Below, piece by piece: positions 37,022 to 45,670 of a stretch of DNA of 64,000 nucleotides. The DNA is from Syntrophobacter fumaroxidans MPOB (GTDB lineage: Bacteria; Desulfobacterota; Syntrophobacteria; Syntrophobacterales; Syntrophobacteraceae). Position 1 is the stretch's first letter, and each line of letters begins with the position of its first letter. The translations under genes and the position numbers were made by a program. Location of the stretch: positions 1,538,001 through 1,602,000 of the forward strand of contig NC_008554.1 in the NCBI RefSeq assembly GCF_000014965.1. Reading direction: 5' to 3'. The notes under the pieces are model-generated. The model searched no databases. It was not told the origin of the DNA and worked only from the letters and a program-made list of their open reading frames with translations.

Positions 37022-37753
37022 ATGGCGGGAAAGAGCTTTTTTATCGATACGACTCGGTGCACGGCCTGTCGAGGCTGCCAGATAGCCTGCAAGAATTGGA
37101 ACAGGAACGAGGGGTCGTTGACCAAAAACACGGGAAGCCACCAGAACCCTCCTGATTTCGATGCCAATACCTTCAAGCTGGTCCGATTCAGCGAGGTGGA
37201 AAACGAAGGAAAGGTGGCATGGTACTTCTTTGCGGATCAGTGCCGCCATTGTCTCGTTCCTCCTTGCAAGGACGTCATCGAAGGCACCGTTCCCGACTCC
37301 GTGATTCAGGACGAGGCCACGGGAGCGGTGGTTTACACGGAAAAAACCGCTGAAGCCCCTCTTGACGACGTTCGCGAGTCGTGTCCCTACGATGTGCCGC
37401 GCAAGAAGGACAAAGGCCCGTTCGTGAAATGCACGATGTGCATCGACCGCGTGAGTAACGGTCTGGTGCCGGCCTGCGTCAAGATCTGTCCGACCGGGGC
37501 GATGAACTTCGGGGATCGGGACGAGATACTGGCCATGGCCAAGGATCGCGTCGAGAAACTCAAACCCAGGTACCCGAAGGCGCAACTGCTGGATGCCAAC
37601 GAAGTTCGTGTGATCTTCCTGGTGGTCGATGACCCGAGAAAGTATCACAAGAAGGCCGTCGCGAGCCTGAGCCCCGGTATTCAGCGACCGGCCGGGAAGA
37701 GCACGCTTGCGGGACCCGCCCGCAGGGTGCTCAAGACCGTCCTGGGTGTGTGA
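37022..37753 (+). CDS. fdhB: Formate dehydrogenase iron-sulfur subunit
   Basis: A 243-residue ferredoxin-like subunit with four cysteine clusters: CTACRGCQIAC (residues 13-23), CRHCLVPPC (about 77-85), SCPY with CTMC (about 120-140) and CVKICPTG (about 152-159), enough for up to four [4Fe-4S] centres. Unlike E. coli FdnH it has no C-terminal membrane helix, and no cytochrome b subunit gene follows. The enzyme is therefore likely a soluble two-subunit form in the periplasm, as in many sulfate reducers, with electrons going to cytochrome c. The subunit lacks its own signal and would travel with FdhA by Tat. It starts 3 bp after fdhA. Confidence 0.93.
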   Translation: MAGKSFFIDTTRCTACRGCQIACKNWNRNEGSLTKNTGSHQNPPDFDANTFKLVRFSEVENEGKVAWYFFADQCRHCLVPPCKDVIEGTVPDSVIQDEATGAVVYTEKTAEAPLDDVRESCPYDVPRKKDKGPFVKCTMCIDRVSNGLVPACVKICPTGAMNFGDRDEILAMAKDRVEKLKPRYPKAQLLDANEVRVIFLVVDDPRKYHKKAVASLSPGIQRPAGKSTLAGPARRVLKTVLGV

Positions 37754-37858
37754 TGCAGGATTGTACGTGACTCTGCCGGAAATGGTTGTTCCGCGTCCCA
37801 GCGACGGGCGCATCGGGAAAAACGGTTTCCGGTCCGTAGGGAATTGAAGGTCAATGCC

Positions 37859-37890
37859 GGGGAAGCCGCCTCGAGGCGGCTTCCCCTTTT
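37859..37890 (+). terminator. Strong intrinsic terminator between fdhB and fdhE
   Basis: GGGGAAGCCGCC (37859-37870), loop TCGA, GGCGGCTTCCCC (37875-37886), then TTTT. The 12-bp perfect stem should stop most transcription after fdhAB, so fdhE gets either read-through or its own promoter. Confidence 0.85.
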
Positions 37891-37909
37891 CAACGTGTAA
37901 AGGACGATC

Positions 37910-38812
37910 TTGGACAATCAGCACAACCCGGAGAAAGACCGTATCGGGCAGGCCTTTGCCCTGGCCAGAGCCGAGAAACCGGCCTACGCCGATCTCTATC
38001 CTTTCCTCGAAACGCTTTTCCTGCTCAGGGCGGGCGGCAAGAGCGCCGCGCGTCCGGAGCGGTTCGAGTTGAGCGCCGAGCACGCGCGGGCCCGCTGGGA
38101 AGGCTCCTTCCCACTGCTCAGGCGCTGGGAGTTTCCGCTCGACACGGAGGCGGCGGAAAGCCTCCTCGAAATGATTGCCGGAAGCCTCCCGGAAGACAAC
38201 GTGCAGCTCAAGGGAGCCCATGAGTCCCTCTCCCGCGCCCTGGCGAACCATCCCGAGCAGAGAACGGCCATCTGGAGAAGTTTCCTCCAGCATGAAATGG
38301 AACCCTGGGAGGAATGGCTGGATGTGGCGGGAGTGGATACGGCGTCCCTGCTCTTCCTGGCCAGGAACTGCCTCAGGCCTTCGGTGGAACTGGTGGCCGA
38401 AGATCTGCTGCAACGCTTCCCCATCCCGAAGGAGTGGCTGAAAGGATACTGCCCGGTCTGCGGGTCGCTCCCATCGCTTCTCTTCCTCGAAAAAGACGGC
38501 CAACGAAACGGGTATTGTTCCTGGTGCGGCACGTCCTGGGGACTCAACCGCCTCCAGTGCTGCTATTGCGACAACCGCTTCCATGAATCGCTCGGCTATC
38601 TGTACGCGGAGGCCGAGACTCATTACCACATCCAGTACTGCAATCTGTGCAAGTACTACTTCAAGCTCGTCCTCACGGGTGAGTTGCTGTACCCGCCGTA
38701 TTTGCCGCTGGAGGAATGGACGACGCTTCATCTTGATCTTCTGGCCCAGCGCGCCGGTTTTAAGCAACCTCCCTCCCCCTCCCCAGTGGTCTATGGAGAT
38801 GCCCCGGCGTAG
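37910..38812 (+). CDS. fdhE: Formate dehydrogenase accessory protein FdhE
   Basis: A 300-residue cytoplasmic maturation factor for exported formate dehydrogenases. The C-terminal half has the family's rubredoxin-like cysteine pairs: CPVCG, CSWCG, CCYCDN and CNLCKYYF, which bind iron. The N-terminal half is helical and divergent. It starts with TTG at 37910, preceded by AAAGGACG. It is placed behind the terminator that follows fdhAB, so its level is probably lower than that of the enzyme. Confidence 0.9.
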   Translation: MDNQHNPEKDRIGQAFALARAEKPAYADLYPFLETLFLLRAGGKSAARPERFELSAEHARARWEGSFPLLRRWEFPLDTEAAESLLEMIAGSLPEDNVQLKGAHESLSRALANHPEQRTAIWRSFLQHEMEPWEEWLDVAGVDTASLLFLARNCLRPSVELVAEDLLQRFPIPKEWLKGYCPVCGSLPSLLFLEKDGQRNGYCSWCGTSWGLNRLQCCYCDNRFHESLGYLYAEAETHYHIQYCNLCKYYFKLVLTGELLYPPYLPLEEWTTLHLDLLAQRAGFKQPPSPSPVVYGDAPA

Positions 38813-39229
38813 CGAGACATCCGGCAGACCTCATGGACGAAAGGATTGATCGACCGTCACCTTCGCTCTGGGCTTTTCTTTCGAAAGCCCCCGGCTCGGC
38901 ACCTGTCGATGTTTTGTTGCGAACGGCCCAGCCATGGCGTTTTGTTCCGGCTCGCCCGCGGGACGCCGAGATTGGGCGGGGGGCGTGAAGCCTTCCGGTG
39001 CAACTTATCCGGGTCCCTCAAGCGGGCCTGGCCCCGCCCGCCTCACCATCCGCCGATCCCCCGTTCCGTGATTGTGAACGACAATCGGTATTCCAGGGAC
39101 GGCAACAAGGGTCTTGCGGCTTTGCGACGCGAGTCCCCCGTCCATGAGGTCTTGCCGGATGGAAGGTTCTTTCCTTCACTCGCGATTTCGAGTAAACATT
39201 AGGAGTCTCAAGGCGAGGTCCCCGACATC
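38813..39229. other. Intergenic, no gene seen
   Basis: A 417-bp GC-rich stretch between fdhE and the CoA-transferase gene, with no supported gene, terminator or promoter. Confidence 0.4.
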
Positions 39230-41134
39230 ATGGTTTTCGACGAGCACTGGAAGACTCACTACCGCGAACGCCTCGACACCGCGAAGTCCACACTCGAAGC
39301 GGCGATCAAAGACGGCAACCGGATATTCATCGCATCCGCCTGCGGTGAGCCGCAGCATCTCGTCCGTGCTCTTGTGGAGCTGCTCCCGCGTTACCGGGAC
39401 CTGGAACTGGTGCAAAATCTGTCGGTGGGGGAACTGCCGGAAGACTGGAGTGAGTTGAAGGATCACTGCCGCCTGAAGACTTTCTTCGTCGGGCCCCGCG
39501 TGCGCAAAGCGGTGAACGAGGGCTTTGCCGACTATATTCCAACCTATTTTTCGGCCATTCCCGGCTTGATCCGCGAAGACAACCTGTGGGCGGTCGACAT
39601 ATGCCTGATACAGGTATCGCCGCCCGATGAACACGGCTTCTGCTCGCTGGGCATCGCCGTCGAGATAACGAAGTCGGCCGCGGATGCGGCCAAGATCGTC
39701 ATCGCCCAGGTCAATCCGAGAATGCCGCGGGTTTTGGGCGATTCCTTCCTGCACGTTTCCCAGATCGACCACTTCGTGGAGTACGAAGAACCTCTGATCG
39801 AGGTGGTTTTTCGAGAGCGCAGCGCCATCACGGAGCGGATCGCCAAGTACGTCTCGCTGCTCGTCGAGGACGGCTCCACCCTCCAGGTCGGTGTCGGCCG
39901 GATCGTCAATTCCGTGCTCACCTACCTGGAGGACAAGAAGGACCTGGGAGTCCATACCGAAATTCTCACGGACGCGCATCTGCATCTGGTCAAGAAGGGC
40001 GTCATCACCGGTCTGAGAAAAGAGGTGCACCCGGGCCGGATTGTGACCAGCGCGTGTACGGGCAGCGCGGATCTCTACAGTTTCGTTCACAACAACCCCG
40101 AGGTCGAGATCTACCCCATCGAGTACGTCAACGACCGCAGGCTGATCAGCCGACACGATCAGATGGTCGCCATCAATTCCGCCCTGGAAATCGACCTCAG
40201 CGGGCAGGTCTGCTCGGATTCCATCGGTCACACCATCCACAGCGGGATCGGCGGTTTCGTGGACTTCACGCACGGTGCTGCAACCGCCCGTCACGGCAAG
40301 AGCATCATCGTGCTGCCGTCCACCAGCACGGACGGCCGCCGATCGCGCATAGTCAGCCATCTGGCAAGCGGCGCCGGAGTAGTGAGTTCCCGGAGCATGG
40401 TGCGGTACGTGGTCACCGAGTTCGGCATCGCCTATCTGCATGGAAAGACCATTCGCGAGCGTGCCCTGGCCCTTATCAATATTGCCCACCCGAAGTTCAG
40501 GGAACGCCTGCTCGGGGAAGCGAAACGACTCCGGTACGTTTATGACGACCAGATCCTGCCTCCGATCTACGAACCGCTGTATCCGGGCCAGTGGGAAACG
40601 CATCGGCTTTTTCCCGGAGACAGGAACATCTTCTTCCGGCCCATCAAGCCCACCGACGAAAGAGGCGTGCAGGAATTCTTCTATTCCCTTCCCGACCAGG
40701 ACATTTACTACCGCTTCCTTTCCGCCATGAAAGTGTTCCCTCATCGGAACACGCAGGGCATGTGCAACATCGACTACGAACACGAGATGGCCATTGTGGG
40801 CGTCACCGGCGAGATCGGCAGTGAAACCATCATCGGCCTCGGCCGGTACATCCTGGATCAGAAGACCAACATCGCCGAAGTGGACTTTGCGGTGGCGGCC
40901 GAATGGCAGCGTATCGGAATCGGGACCTTCCTGCTCCACTATCTTTGTGAAATCGCCGGGAGCAAGGGGATCACGGGATTCACGGCCTACGTTCTGGCCG
41001 CCAACCGGAAGATGCTTTCGGTATTCCACAAAGTCGGCTATTTCATTCATACCACCCTGGAAGACGGGGTCTACGAGATTTCGTTCCGTTTCGACGAACC
41101 GGCCTCGACCTGCCCGGTGGATTGCCCACCATGA
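39230..41134 (+). CDS. Acetyl-CoA hydrolase/CoA-transferase fused to GNAT acetyltransferase
   Basis: A 634-residue fusion. Residues 1-445 match the acetyl-CoA hydrolase/transferase (4-hydroxybutyrate CoA-transferase type) family: ISPPDEHG-like QVSPPDEHGFCSLG, VGVGRIVNSV, GVHTEILTD (likely catalytic Glu), NSALEIDLSGQV, GIGGFVDF, and VTEFGIAYLHGKTIRERA. Residues 470-630 are a GNAT domain (FFRPIKPTDE, AVAAEWQRIGIGTFLLHYL as the acetyl-CoA loop). The fusion may couple acyl-CoA supply to protein acetylation or may be a regulated CoA transferase. The ATG at 39230 has only a weak upstream site. The stop overlaps the next start (ATGA). Confidence 0.88.
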   Translation: MVFDEHWKTHYRERLDTAKSTLEAAIKDGNRIFIASACGEPQHLVRALVELLPRYRDLELVQNLSVGELPEDWSELKDHCRLKTFFVGPRVRKAVNEGFADYIPTYFSAIPGLIREDNLWAVDICLIQVSPPDEHGFCSLGIAVEITKSAADAAKIVIAQVNPRMPRVLGDSFLHVSQIDHFVEYEEPLIEVVFRERSAITERIAKYVSLLVEDGSTLQVGVGRIVNSVLTYLEDKKDLGVHTEILTDAHLHLVKKGVITGLRKEVHPGRIVTSACTGSADLYSFVHNNPEVEIYPIEYVNDRRLISRHDQMVAINSALEIDLSGQVCSDSIGHTIHSGIGGFVDFTHGAATARHGKSIIVLPSTSTDGRRSRIVSHLASGAGVVSSRSMVRYVVTEFGIAYLHGKTIRERALALINIAHPKFRERLLGEAKRLRYVYDDQILPPIYEPLYPGQWETHRLFPGDRNIFFRPIKPTDERGVQEFFYSLPDQDIYYRFLSAMKVFPHRNTQGMCNIDYEHEMAIVGVTGEIGSETIIGLGRYILDQKTNIAEVDFAVAAEWQRIGIGTFLLHYLCEIAGSKGITGFTAYVLAANRKMLSVFHKVGYFIHTTLEDGVYEISFRFDEPASTCPVDCPP

Positions 41135-41745
41135 CCGGCCATTCTGAAATCCGCTTTTCACCGTCCGAACTCGCCTTCGATATCGACGGGGTTGTCGCCG
41201 ACACGATGGAGGTCTTCGTGCGGCTCGCTCACGGCCGTTACGGGCTGACCTATCTCACCAAGGAACATCTCGGGTGTTACAACCTGTATCAGTGCCTCGA
41301 TCTCGAAAAGGAAGTCATCGACGACCTGATTTGCCTCACCCTCGATGACGAACACACGCTCCAGATTCCTCCCGTGAGCGACGCGCCCGAGGTCCTGACC
41401 GAATTGTCCAGGCATGGACCCCTGCGGTTCGTCACCGCGCGGATCTGGCCGGAAAGCATCATCCGCTGGCTCCACATGACCCTTTCCGAAGTGAGCGCCA
41501 ACGATATAAAGGTTGTCGCCACCGGCACCCCCGAAGCCAAGCTGAAAGTTCTCAAGGATCTCGGCGTACGGTGCTTTGTGGAAGATCGCCTTGAAACTTG
41601 CAGAATGCTGGCCAATGAAGGCATTCAACCCCTCGTTTTTGACCAGCCCTGGAACCGAACTTTCCTGGACGACGAGTTCCCCCGCGTCAGGAACTGGTCG
41701 CAGTTGCGGCAATGGGTCTTGCCCCGGAACGGAGAACTGTTGTAG
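41131..41745 (+). CDS. HAD-family phosphatase, 5'-nucleotidase-like
   Basis: A 204-residue HAD-superfamily protein. Motif I is FDIDGVVADTM (Asp nucleophile plus acid/base Asp), motif II is FVTAR, and the later VRCFVEDRLE supplies the metal-binding acid. The DGVVAD form with a helical cap insertion of 60 residues is typical of small 5'-nucleotidases of the NT5C/YqfW kind. The ATG start overlaps the stop of the CoA-transferase/GNAT gene (ATGA at 41131-41134), so it is translationally coupled; a phosphorylated metabolite of the same pathway is a plausible substrate (inference). Confidence 0.85.
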   Translation: MTGHSEIRFSPSELAFDIDGVVADTMEVFVRLAHGRYGLTYLTKEHLGCYNLYQCLDLEKEVIDDLICLTLDDEHTLQIPPVSDAPEVLTELSRHGPLRFVTARIWPESIIRWLHMTLSEVSANDIKVVATGTPEAKLKVLKDLGVRCFVEDRLETCRMLANEGIQPLVFDQPWNRTFLDDEFPRVRNWSQLRQWVLPRNGELL

Positions 41746-42040
41746 AGTGCAATGTCTTCAGGAGAAACCGGCCCTGTGCATTCGGTTGAAAATTTTCCAG
41801 TGTAATCGTTGGGTTGATCGATTACACCCCGTGAGGTCTCCTTGTCAAACCGGACGAGTTCCTTCGAGCATTTTGATCTCGCAAAGACCACTCGGAGAAG
41901 ATAAAATTAAAAGATTGAAGAAATTGGGGCACTGAACCCGGACCGACTCTCACGACGGCATATTGGGGCATTTCGCACATGTCGGGCGTTTTGATCCCGA
42001 CAGGAACCGGGACCGAAAACCGCTGGATTGATCGAATTTC

Positions 42041-42703
42041 ATGAGTAAGAATGAATCTCTTCCCATACAGGTGAAAGCCGGTCGCGAAGGTTTTACCCTC
42101 GTGATTCACCAGACGGCTCCTTTCGAGTCCATTCTGGAATACATGACGCAGCGGATGTCGGAATCCCAGGACTTTTTCGGTCAGTCCGAAATATCCCTGG
42201 ATCTTCGGTCGAGGCCGTTGCGCACCGATGAAATCGCGGCGCTCTGCGATTTGCTGACGAAAAGCTCGAAACTGAAACTGGTTGAAGTGCGATTGAGCGA
42301 TGAGGTCCGGTTTTCGCTGGACAGAAGCCGTGCGGCCAAAGAGGCGGCCCCGGCGAAACGGCGGTCGGTGCCGAAAGACGTGGAACCGGTCATCGTGCGC
42401 AATACCTGTCGATCGGGGGCCCGAGTGGTATCAGCCACGGATTGCGTGGTCCTGGGAGACGTGAACCCGGGAGCTGAAATCATCGCCGCCGGTGACATCA
42501 TCGTGTTCGGCAACCTCAGGGGATTGGCCCATGCCGGGGCCACGGGGGACCGTTCCGCGCGGATCTGGGCGCTGAGCATCGAACCGAATCAGCTCCGTAT
42601 TGCGGACCTCGTCGCCGTCCCGCCCCGTGGGAACAAGCCGGTTCCCAAGAGATACGAGATCGCCGAGATTCGCGAGAACCAGATCGCAGTGAGCACGATG
42701 TAG
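42041..42703 (+). CDS. minC: Septum site-determining protein MinC
   Basis: A 220-residue FtsZ inhibitor. The N-terminal domain (residues 8-100, FTLVIHQTAPFESILEYM) inhibits FtsZ. After a basic linker, the C-terminal beta-helical domain (RSGARVVSATDCVVLGDV, GAEIIAAGDIIVFGNLRGLAHAGATGD) binds MinD and dimerises. The gene order minC-minD-minE is standard. ATG 42041 lacks a strong Shine-Dalgarno. Confidence 0.95.
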   Translation: MSKNESLPIQVKAGREGFTLVIHQTAPFESILEYMTQRMSESQDFFGQSEISLDLRSRPLRTDEIAALCDLLTKSSKLKLVEVRLSDEVRFSLDRSRAAKEAAPAKRRSVPKDVEPVIVRNTCRSGARVVSATDCVVLGDVNPGAEIIAAGDIIVFGNLRGLAHAGATGDRSARIWALSIEPNQLRIADLVAVPPRGNKPVPKRYEIAEIRENQIAVSTM

Positions 42704-42774
42704 GCGTTCGCGCCGCTCACACGGGACGATTCGAGATTCTTTTCTGTTAACTTCAATAACGGATGGGACAAATC

Positions 42775-43566
42775 ATGGCTGGAAAAGTGATTGTCGTGAC
42801 CTCCGGCAAAGGCGGCGTCGGCAAGACAACTACCGTTGCCAATATAGGAACGACGCTGGCGAAGAAGAAACACAGCGTCGTCATGATCGATGCGGACATC
42901 GGGTTGCGCAACCTGGACGTCGTCATGGGACTCGAGAATCGCATCGTCTACAATCTGGTGGACATCATCGAGGGAAAATGCCGCAAGCAGCAGGCGATGA
43001 TCCGCGACCGCAAACTGGCCAATCTCTACATCATCCCGGCGGCACAGACGCGCGAAAAGAACGCGGTGCAACCGGAGCAGATGAAGAGCCTGTGCGCTGA
43101 ACTGGCCGAGGAATTCGACTACGTTCTCATCGACTGTCCCGCGGGTATCGAACAGGGGTTCCGAAATGCCGTGGCGGGGGCTCAGACGGCTTTGATCGTC
43201 ACCACGCCGGAGGTCTCGGCCATTCGGGATGCCGACCGCGTCATCGGGCTGCTCGAGGCGGGACTTCTCCGGGACATTCACCTGATCGTCAACCGGTTGA
43301 ATCAACGCATGGTCAAAAAAGGCGACATGATGTCGACAGCCGATATCGTGAGTCTCCTCGCGGTGCCGCTGCTGGGGGTGGTTCCGGAAAGCGAGGAGGT
43401 GGTGATTTCCACCAACCGCGGCGTGCCGCTGGTACATGATCGGGGGAGCAGGGCCGGAATTGCTTTCCAGAAAATCGCGGCTCGACTCAATGGGGAGCAG
43501 ATTCCCATCGAGGAAGAGAATGGAAACGGTTTCATTTCCCGCATGAAGCGATTCATCTGGAGCTAG
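42775..43566 (+). CDS. minD: Septum site-determining ATPase MinD
   Basis: A 263-residue membrane-cycling ATPase. The deviant Walker A box VTSGKGGVGKTTT is at residues 7-19; MIDADIGLRNLD (switch I region) and YVLIDCPAGIEQGF (switch II region) follow. The C-terminal FISRMKRFIWS is the amphipathic membrane-targeting helix. An ATG at 42763 adds four residues but has no ribosome binding site; ATG 42775 follows GGGA and starts MAGKVIVV. Confidence 0.96.
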   Translation: MAGKVIVVTSGKGGVGKTTTVANIGTTLAKKKHSVVMIDADIGLRNLDVVMGLENRIVYNLVDIIEGKCRKQQAMIRDRKLANLYIIPAAQTREKNAVQPEQMKSLCAELAEEFDYVLIDCPAGIEQGFRNAVAGAQTALIVTTPEVSAIRDADRVIGLLEAGLLRDIHLIVNRLNQRMVKKGDMMSTADIVSLLAVPLLGVVPESEEVVISTNRGVPLVHDRGSRAGIAFQKIAARLNGEQIPIEEENGNGFISRMKRFIWS

Positions 43567-43582
43567 ACGGGAGGATTATCTG

Positions 43583-43861
43583 ATGCTGAAAGCAATCCGG
43601 AGGTTCTTTGGGGAAAAGGCTAGCGGTCAGGTCGCCCGCCGACGCATGCAGGTGGTTCTCATGCACGACCGGATGGACCTGACACCCGATATCATGGAAG
43701 CACTGCGCAATGATATCCTGGCGGTGATTTCGAGGTACATGGAAATCGACAGCCGGAGCATCCGGGTGGACCTCGAGCAGGGCAAGGAATATATGGCTCT
43801 CGTTTCAAACATCCAAATAAAGCGCGTCTACCGGAAGGCCGCCCCTGACATTCGATCCTAG
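43583..43861 (+). CDS. minE: Topological specificity factor MinE
   Basis: A 92-residue protein that stimulates MinD ATPase and restricts MinCD to the poles. The N-terminal basic helix (LKAIRRFFGE) contacts the membrane, RMQVVLMHDRMDLTPDIMEALRNDI is the MinD-contact and start of the conserved domain, and the C-terminal half forms the dimer (QGKEYMALVSNIQIKR). GGAGG precedes ATG 43583, 13 bp behind minD. Confidence 0.95.
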   Translation: MLKAIRRFFGEKASGQVARRRMQVVLMHDRMDLTPDIMEALRNDILAVISRYMEIDSRSIRVDLEQGKEYMALVSNIQIKRVYRKAAPDIRS

Positions 43862-44150
43862 TTGAACGCCCGATTTTGAAGGTCTTCCGGAAGATGAACC
43901 CGGCAAGGCTGCCGGCAATGAGGCGCTTCCCCCAGGGAGGACATGGTTCCTCAGGCCGTTTTGACAGGCACCGGGACGAAGACGAAGGCGCCTCTAATGG
44001 GTTGTGACGCACAATACGGGGGATTTTCCCGAATCGGTTCCCTCGCCGTCGCGCGAAGAAACCGAAGAATGATCAGCGTGTTGCCGCAAACCGGGATACC
44101 GCGCGTCATTGCAGCTCCGGCACGGCCGCACGACGAACCGAGACTCCAGC

Positions 44151-44390
44151 ATGGCCCTCAGAGTCTTTCTTGCCGCAACGTTGCGCAGGTACGTTCCCGG
44201 ATATGACGGTGCCGTCGGATGTGCCCTGGAAATTCGTCGGGGTTCCTGCGTGCGGGATGTGGCAAAAGCGTTCGGTGTACCCGAGGATGAGGTGAAACTG
44301 ATCCTTGTGAACGGCATCGGCTCGAACTGGGACACCGTTCTCGAAGGCGACGAACGGGTGGCCCTGTTTCCGCCGGTCGGCGGCGGCTGA
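44151..44390 (+). CDS. MoaD/ThiS-family sulfur-carrier-like protein
   Basis: A 79-residue ubiquitin-fold protein. It ends VALFPPVGGG, the exposed C-terminal Gly-Gly tail used for adenylation and thiocarboxylation, and has the middle DEVKLILVNGIGSNWDTVLEGDERV pattern of MoaD/ThiS. It could supply sulfur for the molybdopterin/tungstopterin cofactor needed by the formate dehydrogenase, or for another pathway; no MoaE, MoeB or ThiG gene is in the window. The start at 44151 has only a weak ribosome binding site; the longer frame from 44109 is not favoured. Confidence 0.72.
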   Translation: MALRVFLAATLRRYVPGYDGAVGCALEIRRGSCVRDVAKAFGVPEDEVKLILVNGIGSNWDTVLEGDERVALFPPVGGG

Positions 44391-44761
44391 TTCACACACC
44401 CGGGCGGCCGAGCTCGACACCCCTCCCGGCAGTCATGAAACGGATGCCGCTCGATCCCCGGTTTGTTCGGCTTGCCGGGCGAAGGCGATCCTTCCCGATT
44501 GCCGCCACGGGGAGACACCCTTTTCCACGACACTCCGTGCTTCAATGCGTCCCGCGATTCGCGCCAAACAAAAGCAACCCGTCGGAATCTCATCGAAGGA
44601 CGCTGAAACGTGAACAGCCCGGGAAGGGCAAGAACGTCCACCCCCGATCAAGACTGGAGCCCGGGTTGCTCCCGAACTGCTTCAAAACGATCCTACCGCC
44701 CTCTTCTTCATTTCAACGAAGCCGAAAGCACGGCCTTCCCCCTGCGGGCGAGGACGCGGGG
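44391..44761. other. Intergenic, no gene seen
   Basis: A 370-bp stretch between convergent genes. I see no strong terminator hairpin and no repeats. Confidence 0.4.
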
Positions 44762-44989
44762 TCACTCGCCTATGGCCTCTGCGAGTTTGCGCACGCTCTC
44801 CTCGAGCTCCGAGAACAGGTCCAGGGAAAGCGTCAGGCCTTTCTTGGAAGGATGGTATTCGCCGTCGTCTCCCTTGTAATAAATCCTCAGGTCTACGTAG
44901 TCCTTGCCTTTGAAGACCGTCAGGGAGGCGCGAACCTCCTCGAGGGGATTCTTGGGGAACGAGTAGACCGTCTTCGCTTCTTTCGCCAT
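44762..44989 (-). CDS. PC4-like transcriptional coactivator domain protein
   Basis: A 75-residue protein consisting of one PC4/SUB1-like domain: SFPKNPLEEVRASLTVFKGKDYVDLRIYYKGDDGE, then a helix with LELEES-type sequence. In eukaryotes this fold binds single-stranded DNA; small bacterial relatives such as YdbC bind ssDNA or RNA. The start at ATG 44987-44989 has GCAAGGATG upstream on the minus strand; the longer frame (45091) is a shadow. It is a single gene. Confidence 0.78.
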   Translation of the reverse strand: MAKEAKTVYSFPKNPLEEVRASLTVFKGKDYVDLRIYYKGDDGEYHPSKKGLTLSLDLFSELEESVRKLAEAIGE

Positions 44990-45592
44990 GATCGCATCCT
45001 TGCTTAAGACTCTGGAAATCGGGTTCCAAAAGCAGCTTCGGGCACAGAGAATCCATCCAGTGAAAGATTCCGTTCGGGAATGCCGCCGCACCGCCGGCTT
45101 GAATCATCCCGAGAAGGAAGAAGAGTTCTCCCGCCCCCTTCCTGGGAAGGGGACGGGAGAGGAAAAAGAAATCCGATCCTTTTGACGGATGGAGGAATTG
45201 TGTGTCTGACCTTCAAGTCGAAACTTCAAGACCAAAGGATCAATTAAAGCTCGTTCATCGGACCGCCCGAAAGTGGCACATTAAATTACTCTCCTTTAAC
45301 TTGACAAGGAGAAAATCGGCGGTGCGCTCATACTGTGGGCTCCGACACCGGGCCGAGGCGGCGCATGATCGCCACATGCGGTGCCGACGGCACGTGAGGG
45401 GGTAGGGACAGACCCGCCCCTCCTCATGCAATCACCGGGGCGACGTTGTGCGCTCCCGGCCAACGTGTCGAGCGCGAACCGTTATTGACCGGGTCAACAG
45501 ACGGCCGCCCACGACCGCGTCGTTTCCTGCCGGGCGTTTGCTTCACGATCCTGAACGGAACCCGCCCTCAGGGGAAAGGACCCGATGAAGCG
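44990..45592. other. Intergenic with an imperfect hairpin
   Basis: No gene is seen. A 32-base inverted repeat at 45128-45159 (CTCCCG plus CCCCTTCC on the left, GGAAGGGG plus CGGGAG on the right, one mismatch) has no T-run on either strand. Confidence 0.4.
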
Positions 45593-45630
45593 AAAAAGCC
45601 CACGAAAGCCGGTCATCAACTCTCGTGGGC
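45593..45630 (-). terminator. Intrinsic terminator of qmoABC
   Basis: On the minus strand GCCCACGA pairs with TCGTGGGC (plus 45598-45605 and 45623-45630) and is followed by a TTTTT run (plus 45593-45597). It begins about 40 nt past the qmoC stop. Confidence 0.8.
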
Positions 45631-45670
45631 CAATACTCTTCATTCAGGCGCCCGGACGCCTTCCCAACGG

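Noticed and set aside
34853-38767. A 1304-residue open frame on the minus strand across fdhA, fdhB and fdhE
   Set aside because: It is antisense to three genes with strong family matches and has shadow-like composition; such frames are common in GC-rich DNA.
45128-45159. GC-rich hairpin upstream of the PC4-like gene as an intrinsic terminator
   Set aside because: It has no T-run on either strand and no gene ends beside it in the correct direction.
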